Shown here: positions 51,774 through 60,450 of the stretch, piece by piece | Layout: each line of letters begins with the position of its first letter | Position numbering within the stretch: position 1 is the first letter of the stretch | Origin: Kribbella soli | GTDB taxonomy: Bacteria; Actinomycetota; Actinomycetes; Propionibacteriales; Kribbellaceae | Assembly: GCF_004331345.1 (NCBI RefSeq) | Contig: NZ_SJJZ01000005.1 | Coordinates: 62,001 to 126,000, forward strand | DNA: 64,000 nt | Direction of reading: 5' to 3' | Notes under the pieces: model-generated | What the model saw: only the letters and a program-made list of their open reading frames with translations | Database searches by the model: none | What the model was told of the DNA's origin: nothing | Position numbers and translations under genes: made by a program

Positions 51774-52479
51774 CCTGGAGTACGTCGACTCCTGGCTGCT
51801 GGCGCCGGTGCAGCTCGAGCGGCTGTACGACGAGGTGCTCAACCCGAGCTTTCCCGTTGACGAGCTGATGCCGCGTGACCGGCTGTTGCCGCGGCTGGCC
51901 AAGGAGGACAGCGGAGTCTGCTGCCGCGTCGCGGTCGATCCGGCCGGACGGGTCGTGGCCGCGATCATCGCGGACACCTACCCAGCGGCCCGTGTCCTGC
52001 TGCTGTCCTACCTGGCCGTCCTGTCGGGGCTGCGTGATCGCGGCGTCGGCACCGGGCTCGCCAATGACGCCGTACCGCGCTGGATCGCGAGGTACCAACC
52101 TGCGCTGGCCGTCGCGGAGGTCGAGGACCCACGCCGCCACGTCGCCAGCGACTCCGCCGGGTACGGCGACGCGGACTTGAGGATGCGGTTGTACGACGGG
52201 CTCGGCGGACTGATCCTGCCGGTCCCGTACGTGCAGCCGGCCCTGTCCGCAGGAGCTGAGCGCGTCCGCAACCTGCTGCTGATGGTGTTCCATGCCGCCC
52301 CGGAGGTCTGTCCCGATCAGCTGCTCGACCCCGGGCTGCTGGTGCGGTTCCTGACCGACTACTTCACGGCCTGCGAAGGCAGGACACCCGTCGACGCCGA
52401 GTTCACCGCCCTGCTCGACGCCTGCAACCGCCCGGGCGGCATCCCCCTGGTGAAACCGTCCGAATATCTGTCGGACTGA
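51760..52479 (+). CDS. GNAT-family acetyltransferase-like protein
   Basis: A 239-residue protein from GTG 51760. The N-terminal ~140 residues have a GNAT fold: strands VCCRVAVDPAGRVVAAIIADTY and VLLLSYLAVLSGLRDRGVGTGLANDAV, with the acetyl-CoA loop R-D-R-G-V-G-T-G. The C-terminal third is helical and unusual. Translational overlap with the 719-aa membrane protein suggests that the two work together; the acceptor is unknown. Confidence 0.8.
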   Translation: MAIPDLEYVDSWLLAPVQLERLYDEVLNPSFPVDELMPRDRLLPRLAKEDSGVCCRVAVDPAGRVVAAIIADTYPAARVLLLSYLAVLSGLRDRGVGTGLANDAVPRWIARYQPALAVAEVEDPRRHVASDSAGYGDADLRMRLYDGLGGLILPVPYVQPALSAGAERVRNLLLMVFHAAPEVCPDQLLDPGLLVRFLTDYFTACEGRTPVDAEFTALLDACNRPGGIPLVKPSEYLSD

Positions 52480-52480
52480 G

Positions 52481-52507
52481 TGTCTGTCCCGGCAGAACCC
52501 GTTCGTC
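52481..52507 (+). promoter_or_regulatory. Putative ECF42 promoter (copy 2)
   Basis: TGTCTG (52481-52486), 17-base spacer, CGTC (52504-52507), then GGTGGGGT and ATG at 52516. Preceding GTG and following CCGTTCGTCGGTGGGGT are identical to the copy at 47981. Transcription would begin at or just before the ATG, giving a leaderless mRNA. Confidence 0.7.
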
Positions 52508-52515
52508 GGTGGGGT

Positions 52516-53145
52516 ATGACGGACATTAGGAATGCTGTGGCGGGGGAGAGGGCCGAGCTGGCTGAGGTGCTGGCCGGGCTTCAACCGGAGGAGTGGGACA
52601 AGCCGACGTTGTGTGGCGGGTGGCGAGTGCGGGAGTTGGTCGCGCACATCACCATGCCGTACCGGATCTCTTTGCCGCGGTTCCTGGCCGGGATGATCCG
52701 GTCCGGCGGCAACTTCAACCGGTACGCCGACCGCCAGGCGCGGCAGGACGCGGCGGAGCTGACGTCTGCGCAGCTGGTCGAGTGTCTGCGCCAGAACATC
52801 AACCACCCGTGGAAACCGCCCGGTGGCGGCTTTGAGGGCGCCCTGTCGCACGACGTGATCCACGGCCTCGATGTGACCATTGCACTGGGCATCGATCGTC
52901 CGGTGCCGCCCGAGCGGCTGCGCATCGTCTTCGGTGCGATGAGGCCACGCCACGCCAAGTACTTCGGCGTCGACCTGGCCGGTGTACAACTGCAGGCAAC
53001 CGACCTCACCTGGACGTACGGCACCGGCACCCCTCTCACCGGCATGGCACAGGACCTCCTGCTGGTCCTCAGCGGCCGTAGCCTCCCACCGAACCACCTG
53101 TCCGGTCGCGACGCCGACCGCTTCACCGCTGGAGTGACCCGATGA
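52516..53145 (+). CDS. Mycothiol-dependent maleylpyruvate isomerase-like (DinB fold) protein
   Basis: A 209-residue protein from ATG 52516 (MTDIRNAVAGERAELAEVLAGLQPEEWDKPTLCGGWRVRELVAHITMPYR). W-x3-T-L-C-x-G-W-x-V-x-x-L-V-A-H is the MDMPI_N/DinB signature; H48 and the HDVIHGLD pair are the expected metal ligands. Such proteins catalyse mycothiol-linked transfers or detoxification. The putative ECF42 promoter ends 8 bases before the ATG, implying a leaderless message. It overlaps the VOC gene (ATGA). Confidence 0.92.
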   Translation: MTDIRNAVAGERAELAEVLAGLQPEEWDKPTLCGGWRVRELVAHITMPYRISLPRFLAGMIRSGGNFNRYADRQARQDAAELTSAQLVECLRQNINHPWKPPGGGFEGALSHDVIHGLDVTIALGIDRPVPPERLRIVFGAMRPRHAKYFGVDLAGVQLQATDLTWTYGTGTPLTGMAQDLLLVLSGRSLPPNHLSGRDADRFTAGVTR

Positions 53146-53525
53146 TCATCTGTCTCCCGATCGAGGACCGGCCGCGCTCGTACGCCTTCTACCAGGAGGC
53201 GCTCGGCCTGACACCGGTCGGCGAGCTGGCCGACGACGGCATCCCCGAACCGCTGCAGTTCCAGCTGGCCGACGACGTACGGATGATGCTGATCCCGACC
53301 GAAGGCTTCGGCTGGGTGCTGGGTGATCAGCCGGCCGCACCCCATGGCCAGAGCGAGTGCATCCTCAACGTGCACGTCGACAGCGAAGCGGCGGCCGATG
53401 CACTGGCTGCCAGGGCGGTCGCCGCCGGCGCGGTGCAGGTCACGGCACCGACTCGCAAGCCGTGGACCTACATGGCCACGTTCACCGACCCCGACGGACA
53501 CCTGTGGATGGTCACGGCTCCCTGA
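53142..53525 (+). CDS. VOC family protein
   Basis: A 127-residue VOC domain protein: IICLPIEDRPRSYAFYQEALGLTPVGELADDGIPEPLQFQLADDVRMMLIP, then ECILNVHVDSEAAADALAARAVAAGAVQVTAPTRKPWTYMATFTDPDGHLWMVT. The second half keeps the FTDPDGHLW ending. It is coupled to the MDMPI-like gene, so both are in the presumed ECF42 regulon and may handle the same thiol conjugate. The 3' end overlaps the convergent caspase gene by 14 bases. Confidence 0.92.
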   Translation: MIICLPIEDRPRSYAFYQEALGLTPVGELADDGIPEPLQFQLADDVRMMLIPTEGFGWVLGDQPAAPHGQSECILNVHVDSEAAADALAARAVAAGAVQVTAPTRKPWTYMATFTDPDGHLWMVTAP

Positions 53526-56500
53526 GTTCGAGGGCGTAGTCGCCGTGGGTGGCAGTCCGGACCACTACCCGGTCGGAATCGATGGTCAGATTCGTGATCG
53601 GGCCGTCGACGTACAGCCCGGCGATCCGGGTGCCTGCCGCCGGATCCCACACCGCGACGTTGCCGCCGGTCGATCCCGTGACCAGCACGGTCCGCGTGTT
53701 GAGCGATCCGATCGCCACGCACTGGACCGCTGAGGCGCGGTCCGCCGCGTTCTCGATCCGCTTCCCGTCCGCGATCGTGTACACCCGTGCCTTTCCGCCG
53801 CACGCGACGGCGACGATCGCGCCGTATCCAGGAAGGTTGCCCAAGGCCACAGAGGTCGCCTGCTCCAGGTTCGGCTTGACGTACAGCAGGTCCCAACCCT
53901 GTTCGAGCACGTACGACGGCAGCTCCACGAACGGACCGGCGATCGCGCGGGGACGCTCGCCTTCCCGACGGGCGGGGGACAAGGTTCGCGCGTCCCAGAC
54001 CCAGACGGCGCCGTCGACCGATCCCGTCGCGATGACCGGCACGCCGTCCACCTCACCGGCCGCCGCGGCCGACTGCGGCCAGCCCTCCGGCCGGTCCAGA
54101 TCGAGTGCCCGACGGCGAGACCCGTCCCGCGGCGGCTCGTTACCGAGCTCCTCCGGGACCGTTGTCGGCACGAACCGGTCGTAGCGCCACTGCTCCGTGG
54201 TGGTACTGCGAAGCCGCGAGAGCGTGACGCCGTCGCGGTTCGCGTCGTACTCGAGTTGCTGCAACTGCACCAAGGCGGTGTCGTCGTAGTCGGGCGCCGC
54301 GGCAACGATCGGATGTCCGCCGACCACGCCGATCGCGATGGCCCTGGAGCGCTCGTCGTACGGCGACTCCTCGACGTGCGTGTGTCCGTCGGTGAACCAG
54401 AACAGACGTCTCCCGATCCCCGCGGCGACCACGAACGGCGCGCCGATCCGGGCACCGGCCATGACGTCGAGCAGACTGCCGCTGTCGAACTGGACCGGAT
54501 CGGTCCGCCACCCCTCGCGGCCGTCGGCGGGGTTGATCAGCAGAATGCGATGGGCGCGGTCCGGGTCGGGCTCGTCCTGCACGGCCAGGAGTACCAACGC
54601 GCCGTCGTCCTCGATCCCGAAGCCACGAACGTCGAGGGCCTCGAGCGCGGGCGGAAGGTCGAAAGGCCGCAATGTCACGGCGTCGACCAGCCTCAGCGTG
54701 CGGTCGAAGTCGACGCCGGCGATGACCAGCTGCCCGTCGACCCGGCCGACTCCGATGGCGTGACCGAGGCCGACGTCCGCTGCGGCGATCAGCTCCCTGG
54801 TCCGGGCGTCCCACACCTCGAGGATCCGGTCGTACCCGGCCGAGGTGACCACGACCGGGCGGCCATCGATGACGGACATCGCGACAGCGGTCGCCCGGTG
54901 CTGGAGCCCGATCATCGACATGACATCCGGTACGCCGGTCCGCGGGTCCCACAGCTCGATCCGCCTGTCGACCGCGATCGCGACCACGGGGAGGTCGTCG
55001 ACGTGGCCGAAGCCAAGACCACGGACCTTGCCGGTCGTGCTGTAGGTCGACTCGAGATCTGCTCTCCAATCGAGGCTGCCCTCGACCATCCGCAGCCACG
55101 GTACGGTCGTGAGCCGGCCGACCGCATCGCCCAGCCCGGTCATCGACGCGCCGGCGTACTCCTTCAACCTGGCGTGCAACTGCCCCGGGAGCTGGGTGGG
55201 GTCGCGAGTGAGAGCGGTCCGGCTCCGGCGGAGGGTCCGTTCCATCACGTCGACGGGCTGGAACGTGGTCATCCACCGGACCGTCGCGTCGACGTCGTCG
55301 CGGGACGCATCCTGTTCCATCACGAGCTTGGCCGCGGTGATGACCGCGTCGGTCTGGTCGACGCCCAGCAGGTCGACCGCGCGGGTCAGCCAGCCGGCAT
55401 CGGTCACCAGGTCGACGACGGCCGCGGAAGCTGGTGCGATCCGGTCCGCGTCGGCCACCAGATGCTCGGCGAGGTAGCGAACCGCGTAGAAGTTCGCGTC
55501 CGCCCAACCGTCCGTGGCCGACCGCTGCCGCGCGGCCAGCGCTCGCGCGATCCGTCGGTGGCCGGCGGCGTACGACGGCTGCGCGTGGAAGTGCTCCACG
55601 AACGTCTGGTGGGCCAGCCGGTAGGTGCTCTGCCCGTGCTCCCCGTCGAGCATGACGTACGGCGCCGCCGCGACCAGCAGGTTGTCGAGATCGGCCTCGC
55701 CGGGCCGGCCGTCCGTGAACGCGCCGGCCGCCGTCGCCCAGATGCCGTCGGCGCGCGGTAGCCCCCGGCCACGGGCATGGCCAAGAGCCTCGAGCAGCGG
55801 ACGGAAGTTGCGGTTGGCAACCGTCAGCCGGTCCACAGCGGTCGCGAACAGGCCGCGGTTGTCCTGCTCCAGCAACTCTGCGAGCTCGGGCTGGGCCTCG
55901 GCGGTCAGCAACTCGGGCCGGACGAGGATCTCGTGGACGGCCAGCCGGGCGTAGAGGAAGTGCCGGTTGTGCGCGCCGACGCTGCGTGCGGCCGCGGCCG
56001 CGGTGCTGGGGTCGATCGGCAGCGCCCTCAACCGATGGTCGACGTACCTCGTCACCGCTTCGGCATCGAGGTCCACCGTCACGGTGGCGGTCGGTTCGAG
56101 CTCGTCGAGCAGGTTGGTGTCGACCGGCTGCAGGCGGTCGAGTCCTTCGTTGGTCGAACGGCGAGTGCCGACGACTACCCGGCAGCCGGGAGCCTCGGAC
56201 AGTTGTCGCAGTACGGCGGCCACCGCGAGCGGATCCTGGGCCTCGTCCAGCGCGTCGACCATGACCGTGCTGTCCTCGACCACCGTCCGCAGGCCTTCGA
56301 GCGTGGAGGACACATCCGGCTCGCCTTGGAGGTCGGCCGCCAGCCGGTTGATCATCTCGGTGGTCGTCAGACCGGTGAGCAGGACCGCGGCATTGAAGAC
56401 GTCGTCCGGCGGCTGCTCCGGCGCGGCCAGTCGCTGGACCCGGTCGGTGCGGATCAGCAGCTCGCGCAGTGACGGGTTGGTGTGTACGACGAGGTTGCCC

Positions 56501-57435
56501 AGGACGGCGGACTTGCCCGAGCCGGCCGGCCCGGTGACGGCGAGCAGTCCGGAGTCGGTCGTGCGCAGCCACTCGGTGATCTCCCGATGCTCCCGGCTGC
56601 GCCCCTCGAAGTACCAGGTCGGCTCGCCGAGCTCCGCCCCCTGCGCCTTGGGCACGAAGAACCTGCGCTGGTCCTTCGGCAGACCGGCAAGGAACGCCTC
56701 CAGTTCGAGATAGACGTCCTGGGTGGCGGTGACGCCCGCACCGAGCGGCCGCGCCGGCGGGGTCAGCGGCCGGGCCTGGCCGAGCCCGATCGGGATCGCG
56801 AAGCCGAACGCCAACTGGTCCTCCAGGCGGCCGACCAGGTCGGCCACCCGGATCACCTCGTCGTTGGCCGTGAAGGACTTCAACACCAGGTCCAGAGCCT
56901 TCGGCACCGCGTTGAGGAAGCCCGATCCGGTGCCGCCACCACCGAGCAGCGCGAAGCGTTGCGGCGGATTCGTCGTGGACAAGACCTTCGCCGCGAGCAG
57001 TTGGACGAACCGCTCGGCGCCGCAGGCCTCGATGACGACCAACGTCCACGCCCCGTGGTCATCGCTCCGGCCGGCCCATTCGTCCGCCAAGTGATTCGCC
57101 AGTTCCTGCGCGTGGTGGCCGGTGCCCTTCTTGTGCTGGGCGCTGTTGTACGACGCAAGCCAGGCATCCTCCGTGTCCGACTCACCATGACCTACCCAGA
57201 CCAGGACCGAACTCCGCGGCCCGTCCCGATCGGCCCAGGCACCCAGCTCCTGCTGTACCCAGGCGGCGTCCGGCAGGCCGTCGGTCCAGGGATGCACAAC
57301 TCCGCCGTACGGCGTGAGCAGGTCGGCGATCGCCTTGGCGTCGTCCTCGGCCGGGATCGACGCGAACGGCCGTCGTACCTCGGTGCTGTAGGCAGCGATC
57401 GGGATGGGATAGATGGTGAAAGCCGGCTCGCTCAT
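53512..57435 (-). CDS. Caspase-like peptidase fused to STAND NTPase and WD40 propeller
   Basis: A 1307-residue protein. Residues ~1-180: caspase (C14) domain with catalytic dyad His83 (VLVWVGHGES) and Cys138 (TLVVIEACGAERF). Residues ~270-470: P-loop STAND/NACHT ATPase with Walker A GPAGSGKS (302-309), Walker B VMVDALDE (391-398) and a VVVGTRRS sensor. A helical winged-helix/linker part follows to ~780. The C-terminal ~480 residues form a WD40 propeller with recognisable repeats ending IELWDPRTG, LEVWDARTR, VWVWDARTL and VAVWDPAAG. The plan matches prokaryotic NLR-like defence or programmed-death proteins in which ligand sensing by WD40 triggers the protease. It overlaps the LCAT-type lipase gene by ATGA. 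Confidence 0.93.
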   Translation of the reverse strand: MSEPAFTIYPIPIAAYSTEVRRPFASIPAEDDAKAIADLLTPYGGVVHPWTDGLPDAAWVQQELGAWADRDGPRSSVLVWVGHGESDTEDAWLASYNSAQHKKGTGHHAQELANHLADEWAGRSDDHGAWTLVVIEACGAERFVQLLAAKVLSTTNPPQRFALLGGGGTGSGFLNAVPKALDLVLKSFTANDEVIRVADLVGRLEDQLAFGFAIPIGLGQARPLTPPARPLGAGVTATQDVYLELEAFLAGLPKDQRRFFVPKAQGAELGEPTWYFEGRSREHREITEWLRTTDSGLLAVTGPAGSGKSAVLGNLVVHTNPSLRELLIRTDRVQRLAAPEQPPDDVFNAAVLLTGLTTTEMINRLAADLQGEPDVSSTLEGLRTVVEDSTVMVDALDEAQDPLAVAAVLRQLSEAPGCRVVVGTRRSTNEGLDRLQPVDTNLLDELEPTATVTVDLDAEAVTRYVDHRLRALPIDPSTAAAAARSVGAHNRHFLYARLAVHEILVRPELLTAEAQPELAELLEQDNRGLFATAVDRLTVANRNFRPLLEALGHARGRGLPRADGIWATAAGAFTDGRPGEADLDNLLVAAAPYVMLDGEHGQSTYRLAHQTFVEHFHAQPSYAAGHRRIARALAARQRSATDGWADANFYAVRYLAEHLVADADRIAPASAAVVDLVTDAGWLTRAVDLLGVDQTDAVITAAKLVMEQDASRDDVDATVRWMTTFQPVDVMERTLRRSRTALTRDPTQLPGQLHARLKEYAGASMTGLGDAVGRLTTVPWLRMVEGSLDWRADLESTYSTTGKVRGLGFGHVDDLPVVAIAVDRRIELWDPRTGVPDVMSMIGLQHRATAVAMSVIDGRPVVVTSAGYDRILEVWDARTRELIAAADVGLGHAIGVGRVDGQLVIAGVDFDRTLRLVDAVTLRPFDLPPALEALDVRGFGIEDDGALVLLAVQDEPDPDRAHRILLINPADGREGWRTDPVQFDSGSLLDVMAGARIGAPFVVAAGIGRRLFWFTDGHTHVEESPYDERSRAIAIGVVGGHPIVAAAPDYDDTALVQLQQLEYDANRDGVTLSRLRSTTTEQWRYDRFVPTTVPEELGNEPPRDGSRRRALDLDRPEGWPQSAAAAGEVDGVPVIATGSVDGAVWVWDARTLSPARREGERPRAIAGPFVELPSYVLEQGWDLLYVKPNLEQATSVALGNLPGYGAIVAVACGGKARVYTIADGKRIENAADRASAVQCVAIGSLNTRTVLVTGSTGGNVAVWDPAAGTRIAGLYVDGPITNLTIDSDRVVVRTATHGDYALELREP

Positions 57436-58796
57436 TGGCCCGCCTCCTCGGGTGGGACCGCCAGTACCTGTTCTGTGACGGCTGATGCGCCGCCGCCTTT
57501 CACCTCAACCCGGTAGACGCCTGGCTCCCCGAGGACGACCGATGCGGTCAGCACTCCGTCGCGAAGCTGCAACGGAGGCACCGCGACCTGCCAACGGCTG
57601 AAGACGTCGACGACCCGGCACGTCGTACCGGTCGCGTCCGCGCCGGTCACTGTGATCGTGAGCGGTTCGGTTACGGAGACGACGTCGGGTACGTCGATGC
57701 CGATCTCGCCGGGGCCGAGCGGGGGACCGGCGGTGTCGTTGGTCAGGACGTCGCGCACATGCGAGATGGCTTCCTCGGTCGCGGCAACGGCGCCGTGGGA
57801 CTGCGGGAGCGTGCCGGGGGGCAGACCGAACCCGGCCGCCGACCGGCGGAACACTGTGCCGTCGCCGCGCAGATCCAGCCGCTCCCTGATCACCCCGGCC
57901 GGATCGGTGATGCACGTGTGCATGAGCGGTGTCAGTACGCCGTCGCGCATCGACAGACTCTGCATCGTCGGCTGTTCGACGCCGATGAGCAGCCGCAGAC
58001 TGCCGGCCCCGCCTTGCATGAGTTTGTCGTGCCGCAGAAGGGATTCGTCGGCAAGTTCCCGGTCGCCGTCGAGGTTCGCGATGTCGCTGGGCTCGAGCCG
58101 CCGGGCGGTCGCACCCTCGTCGACGCACCGGTAGAAGGGCAGCAGGTCGTACAGCCCCGGCATGTGCTGGACCAGTTTGCGCAGCCGCTTGCGGGGGATC
58201 GGTAGGCCATCTCCCGAGCTCAGGATGTACGCCGACTTGACCGAGCCGTAGTACGGCGTGCCGAGCGTGATCGTCGTACGGACGTCCGACGCTCCGCCGA
58301 GCACCTGCAGGTAGTACCGGGCGACCAGGCCGCCCATCGAGTGCGCGACCAGGACGACCTTCGCGTCGGCACTGCCCGAAGGATGCGCGCGCCACTGGGA
58401 CAGGTGCCGGTCGACCAGTCGCTCGAGTTCATGCGCGTTGTGTTCCACGGACAGCCGCCAGTCGTACGGGAACTCGCACAACGCATCCGGATGTGCGAGC
58501 ACCCGTCCTATCCCGGTCAGCAGCTTTGTGTACGGCTCGAAGCCCTTCAGCACCGGCGCGAACGCCGGGAAGCGCAACAGACCGGAGGCACGGACACGGC
58601 CGGTCCGGCCGGCCCGTTCGTCCTCCGTGACGGCCAAACGTTTGAGCGCTCTTCCCGTCGTCCACGCGCTGACCCACCAACTCGCGTCGTCGAGGCCCCA
58701 CAAGACATCGCCTGACTCGACGTCGACCAGCGAACTCCCCATGATTCCCGGGATCACGATGACGGCATCCCGGGACACGGCCCCCACTGCGTCCAT
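57432..58796 (-). CDS. LCAT-type alpha/beta hydrolase (lipase) with C-terminal Ig-like domain
   Basis: A 454-residue protein from ATG 58796. VIVIPGIMGSSLVD at the start, PYDWRLSVEHNAHELERLV, the nucleophile Ser153 in VVLVAHSMGGLVARYYL, Asp312 in RGDGTVF and His334 in LPQSHGAV give an LCAT/PGAP1-like triad. Residues ~350-454 form a beta-sandwich (IGIDVPDVVSVTEPLTITVTGADATGTTC...VTEQVLAVPPEEAG). No signal peptide, so it acts inside the cell. Coupled by ATGA to the caspase-STAND-WD40 gene, it is a likely phospholipase effector or substrate of that protease. Confidence 0.9.
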   Translation of the reverse strand: MDAVGAVSRDAVIVIPGIMGSSLVDVESGDVLWGLDDASWWVSAWTTGRALKRLAVTEDERAGRTGRVRASGLLRFPAFAPVLKGFEPYTKLLTGIGRVLAHPDALCEFPYDWRLSVEHNAHELERLVDRHLSQWRAHPSGSADAKVVLVAHSMGGLVARYYLQVLGGASDVRTTITLGTPYYGSVKSAYILSSGDGLPIPRKRLRKLVQHMPGLYDLLPFYRCVDEGATARRLEPSDIANLDGDRELADESLLRHDKLMQGGAGSLRLLIGVEQPTMQSLSMRDGVLTPLMHTCITDPAGVIRERLDLRGDGTVFRRSAAGFGLPPGTLPQSHGAVAATEEAISHVRDVLTNDTAGPPLGPGEIGIDVPDVVSVTEPLTITVTGADATGTTCRVVDVFSRWQVAVPPLQLRDGVLTASVVLGEPGVYRVEVKGGGASAVTEQVLAVPPEEAGQ

Positions 58797-58839
58797 CCGA
58801 ACCCACCCCCGGATTCAGTTTCGATCCGGGTCGGGCGAT

Positions 58840-60351
58840 TTACCAGACCGTGGCCGGGTGGCGAAGCTTGGCCGGCCGGAGGGCCTTCTTGGTGGCTGAT
58901 TGACGGCGGAACAGGCGGCCGCCGTACCGGAGCCACTCGACCTGTCCGTCGCTACCGCGAACGAAGTTGGCACGGACGTGCGTCGGCGTGCCGTCCGGGT
59001 TCTGCGCGAGCACGTAATCCTTGCGGTAGAAGGCGAATCGGAACAGAGCCTGCCCGCCCATACCGGCGACCAGCTCGCCGCTGTCGGCAGTGAGGTCGAG
59101 ACCGAGCTCCTCCGGCTTACCGTCGAGACCGATCTGCTGGGAGACGTAGGTGCCCTCGTAGGCGGCCAGCCGGCTCGGCGGCAGCTCCTGCGGTACGGCG
59201 CGCAGGTTGCTGACGCCGGCGAACTCCTGCAGCGCCCAGTCGTCCGCGAACAGCTCTGCCACCAGAGACGGCCCGCTCTCGGAGTTGGTGAGCAAAGTGA
59301 TGGCGAAGTCCCGCTGCGGTACGAACAGGAAGCCGGAGTGCTGACCTGACCAGTCCCCGCCGTGCTGCACCACCGTCGGACCCTGAGCGGTCGGCCGGAG
59401 CATCCAGCTGACACCCACCCCGTTCAGCTCGACGAACAGCGTGCCGCCCGGACCCGGATGCGACTGCATAGCAAGCCTGCTGCGATCGCTGAGCAGCTTG
59501 GGGAGGTCCCGGTGCCCGAGGTGGTAGCGCGCGTACCGGAGCTGGTCGCGTGCGCTAGAGATCAGGCCGCCGATCGAGTGCAGCGCCCGCGGCATCGCGT
59601 CGAACGACGGCTCGACGACCGGCTTTCCGTCGACGATGTTGTGCGACGCGGCGACGCTGAAACCGTCGAGCTCACTGTGGAAGAACCGGCTGTGCACGAG
59701 TCCGAGCGGATCGACGACCAACTCGCGGGCGGCGGTCTCGTACGGCTTCCCGGTCACCACCTCGATGATCCGCCCGGCCACGCCGATCGCCGCGTTGTTG
59801 TACGAGAACACCTTCCCGAGCGGCGTGAGCTGCGGGACCTTCGTCATACCGGCGACGTACTGCGCGAGCGCGCCGTCGCCCTGGCCTGTGTCCTCGAAGT
59901 AGTCGCCCTGCCAGCCGGCCGAGTGGTTCAGCAGTTGCCGGACGGTGACTCGGGCCGCGACCGATGGGTCCTGCGTCGCGAAGTCCGGCAGGTAGGCGCG
60001 GACCGGTCGGTCCAGGCTGATCCGGCCGCGCTCGACGAGTCGCATGATCGCGGTCGCGGTGAACGTCTTGGAGGTCGAGCCGATCCGGAACACGGTGTCG
60101 CCGGACACCGGTTCGCCGGTGTCCACGTTGGTGACCCCGAAGCCGCGGACGTACTCCCGGCCGCGGTGCCAGACGCCGAGACCGGCCCCCGGGATCGCGT
60201 ACTTCGCCATCCCGGCCTCGATCTTCTCGGCCAGCCGCCCGATCGCGGCCGGTTCGCGCAGACCGGTGGCCGAGGCGGGCAGGGTGGACAATGCGGCGAC
60301 CGGTACGGCAGCGGCCGCGGACTTGAGCACGGTACGACGGGTGAGCGACAC
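58840..60351 (-). CDS. Tat-exported serine hydrolase (class C beta-lactamase family)
   Basis: A 503-residue protein from GTG 60351 with GAGGAG upstream. The N-terminus (SLTRRTVLKSAAAAVPVAAL) is a Tat signal. Ser92-x-x-Lys95 (GSTSK) is the nucleophile motif and Tyr184-x-Asn186 (VFSYNN) the second; HGGDWSGQHSG takes the place of KTG. The C-terminal ~110 residues are a DUF3471-like lipocalin-type domain. It is a DD-peptidase or esterase-type enzyme rather than a drug-resistance beta-lactamase. Divergent from the HTH gene at 60451, which shares the palindromic operator between them. Confidence 0.92.
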   Translation of the reverse strand: MSLTRRTVLKSAAAAVPVAALSTLPASATGLREPAAIGRLAEKIEAGMAKYAIPGAGLGVWHRGREYVRGFGVTNVDTGEPVSGDTVFRIGSTSKTFTATAIMRLVERGRISLDRPVRAYLPDFATQDPSVAARVTVRQLLNHSAGWQGDYFEDTGQGDGALAQYVAGMTKVPQLTPLGKVFSYNNAAIGVAGRIIEVVTGKPYETAARELVVDPLGLVHSRFFHSELDGFSVAASHNIVDGKPVVEPSFDAMPRALHSIGGLISSARDQLRYARYHLGHRDLPKLLSDRSRLAMQSHPGPGGTLFVELNGVGVSWMLRPTAQGPTVVQHGGDWSGQHSGFLFVPQRDFAITLLTNSESGPSLVAELFADDWALQEFAGVSNLRAVPQELPPSRLAAYEGTYVSQQIGLDGKPEELGLDLTADSGELVAGMGGQALFRFAFYRKDYVLAQNPDGTPTHVRANFVRGSDGQVEWLRYGGRLFRRQSATKKALRPAKLRHPATVW

Positions 60352-60399
60352 GTCAACGTCTCCTCGGGCGAGTGGGAATGCTTCCGATTCCGCTATTAT

Positions 60400-60413
60400 T
60401 ACCAACATTGGTA
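60400..60413. promoter_or_regulatory. Palindromic operator candidate
   Basis: TACCAA-CA-TTGGTA is a perfect inverted repeat, followed by an overlapping half-copy (GGTATCAATGGGTACC). It lies in an AT-rich stretch between the divergent serine hydrolase and HTH regulator genes. Likely the binding site of that regulator. Confidence 0.6.
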
Positions 60414-60450
60414 TCAATGGGTACCCTGAAAGATCCCTGATGGAGAGCCG

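Noticed and set aside
54140..57049. 969-codon frame overlapping the caspase-STAND-WD40 gene
   Set aside because: Out-of-frame shadow with extreme Arg content and no domains; the 1307-residue frame carries all motifs.
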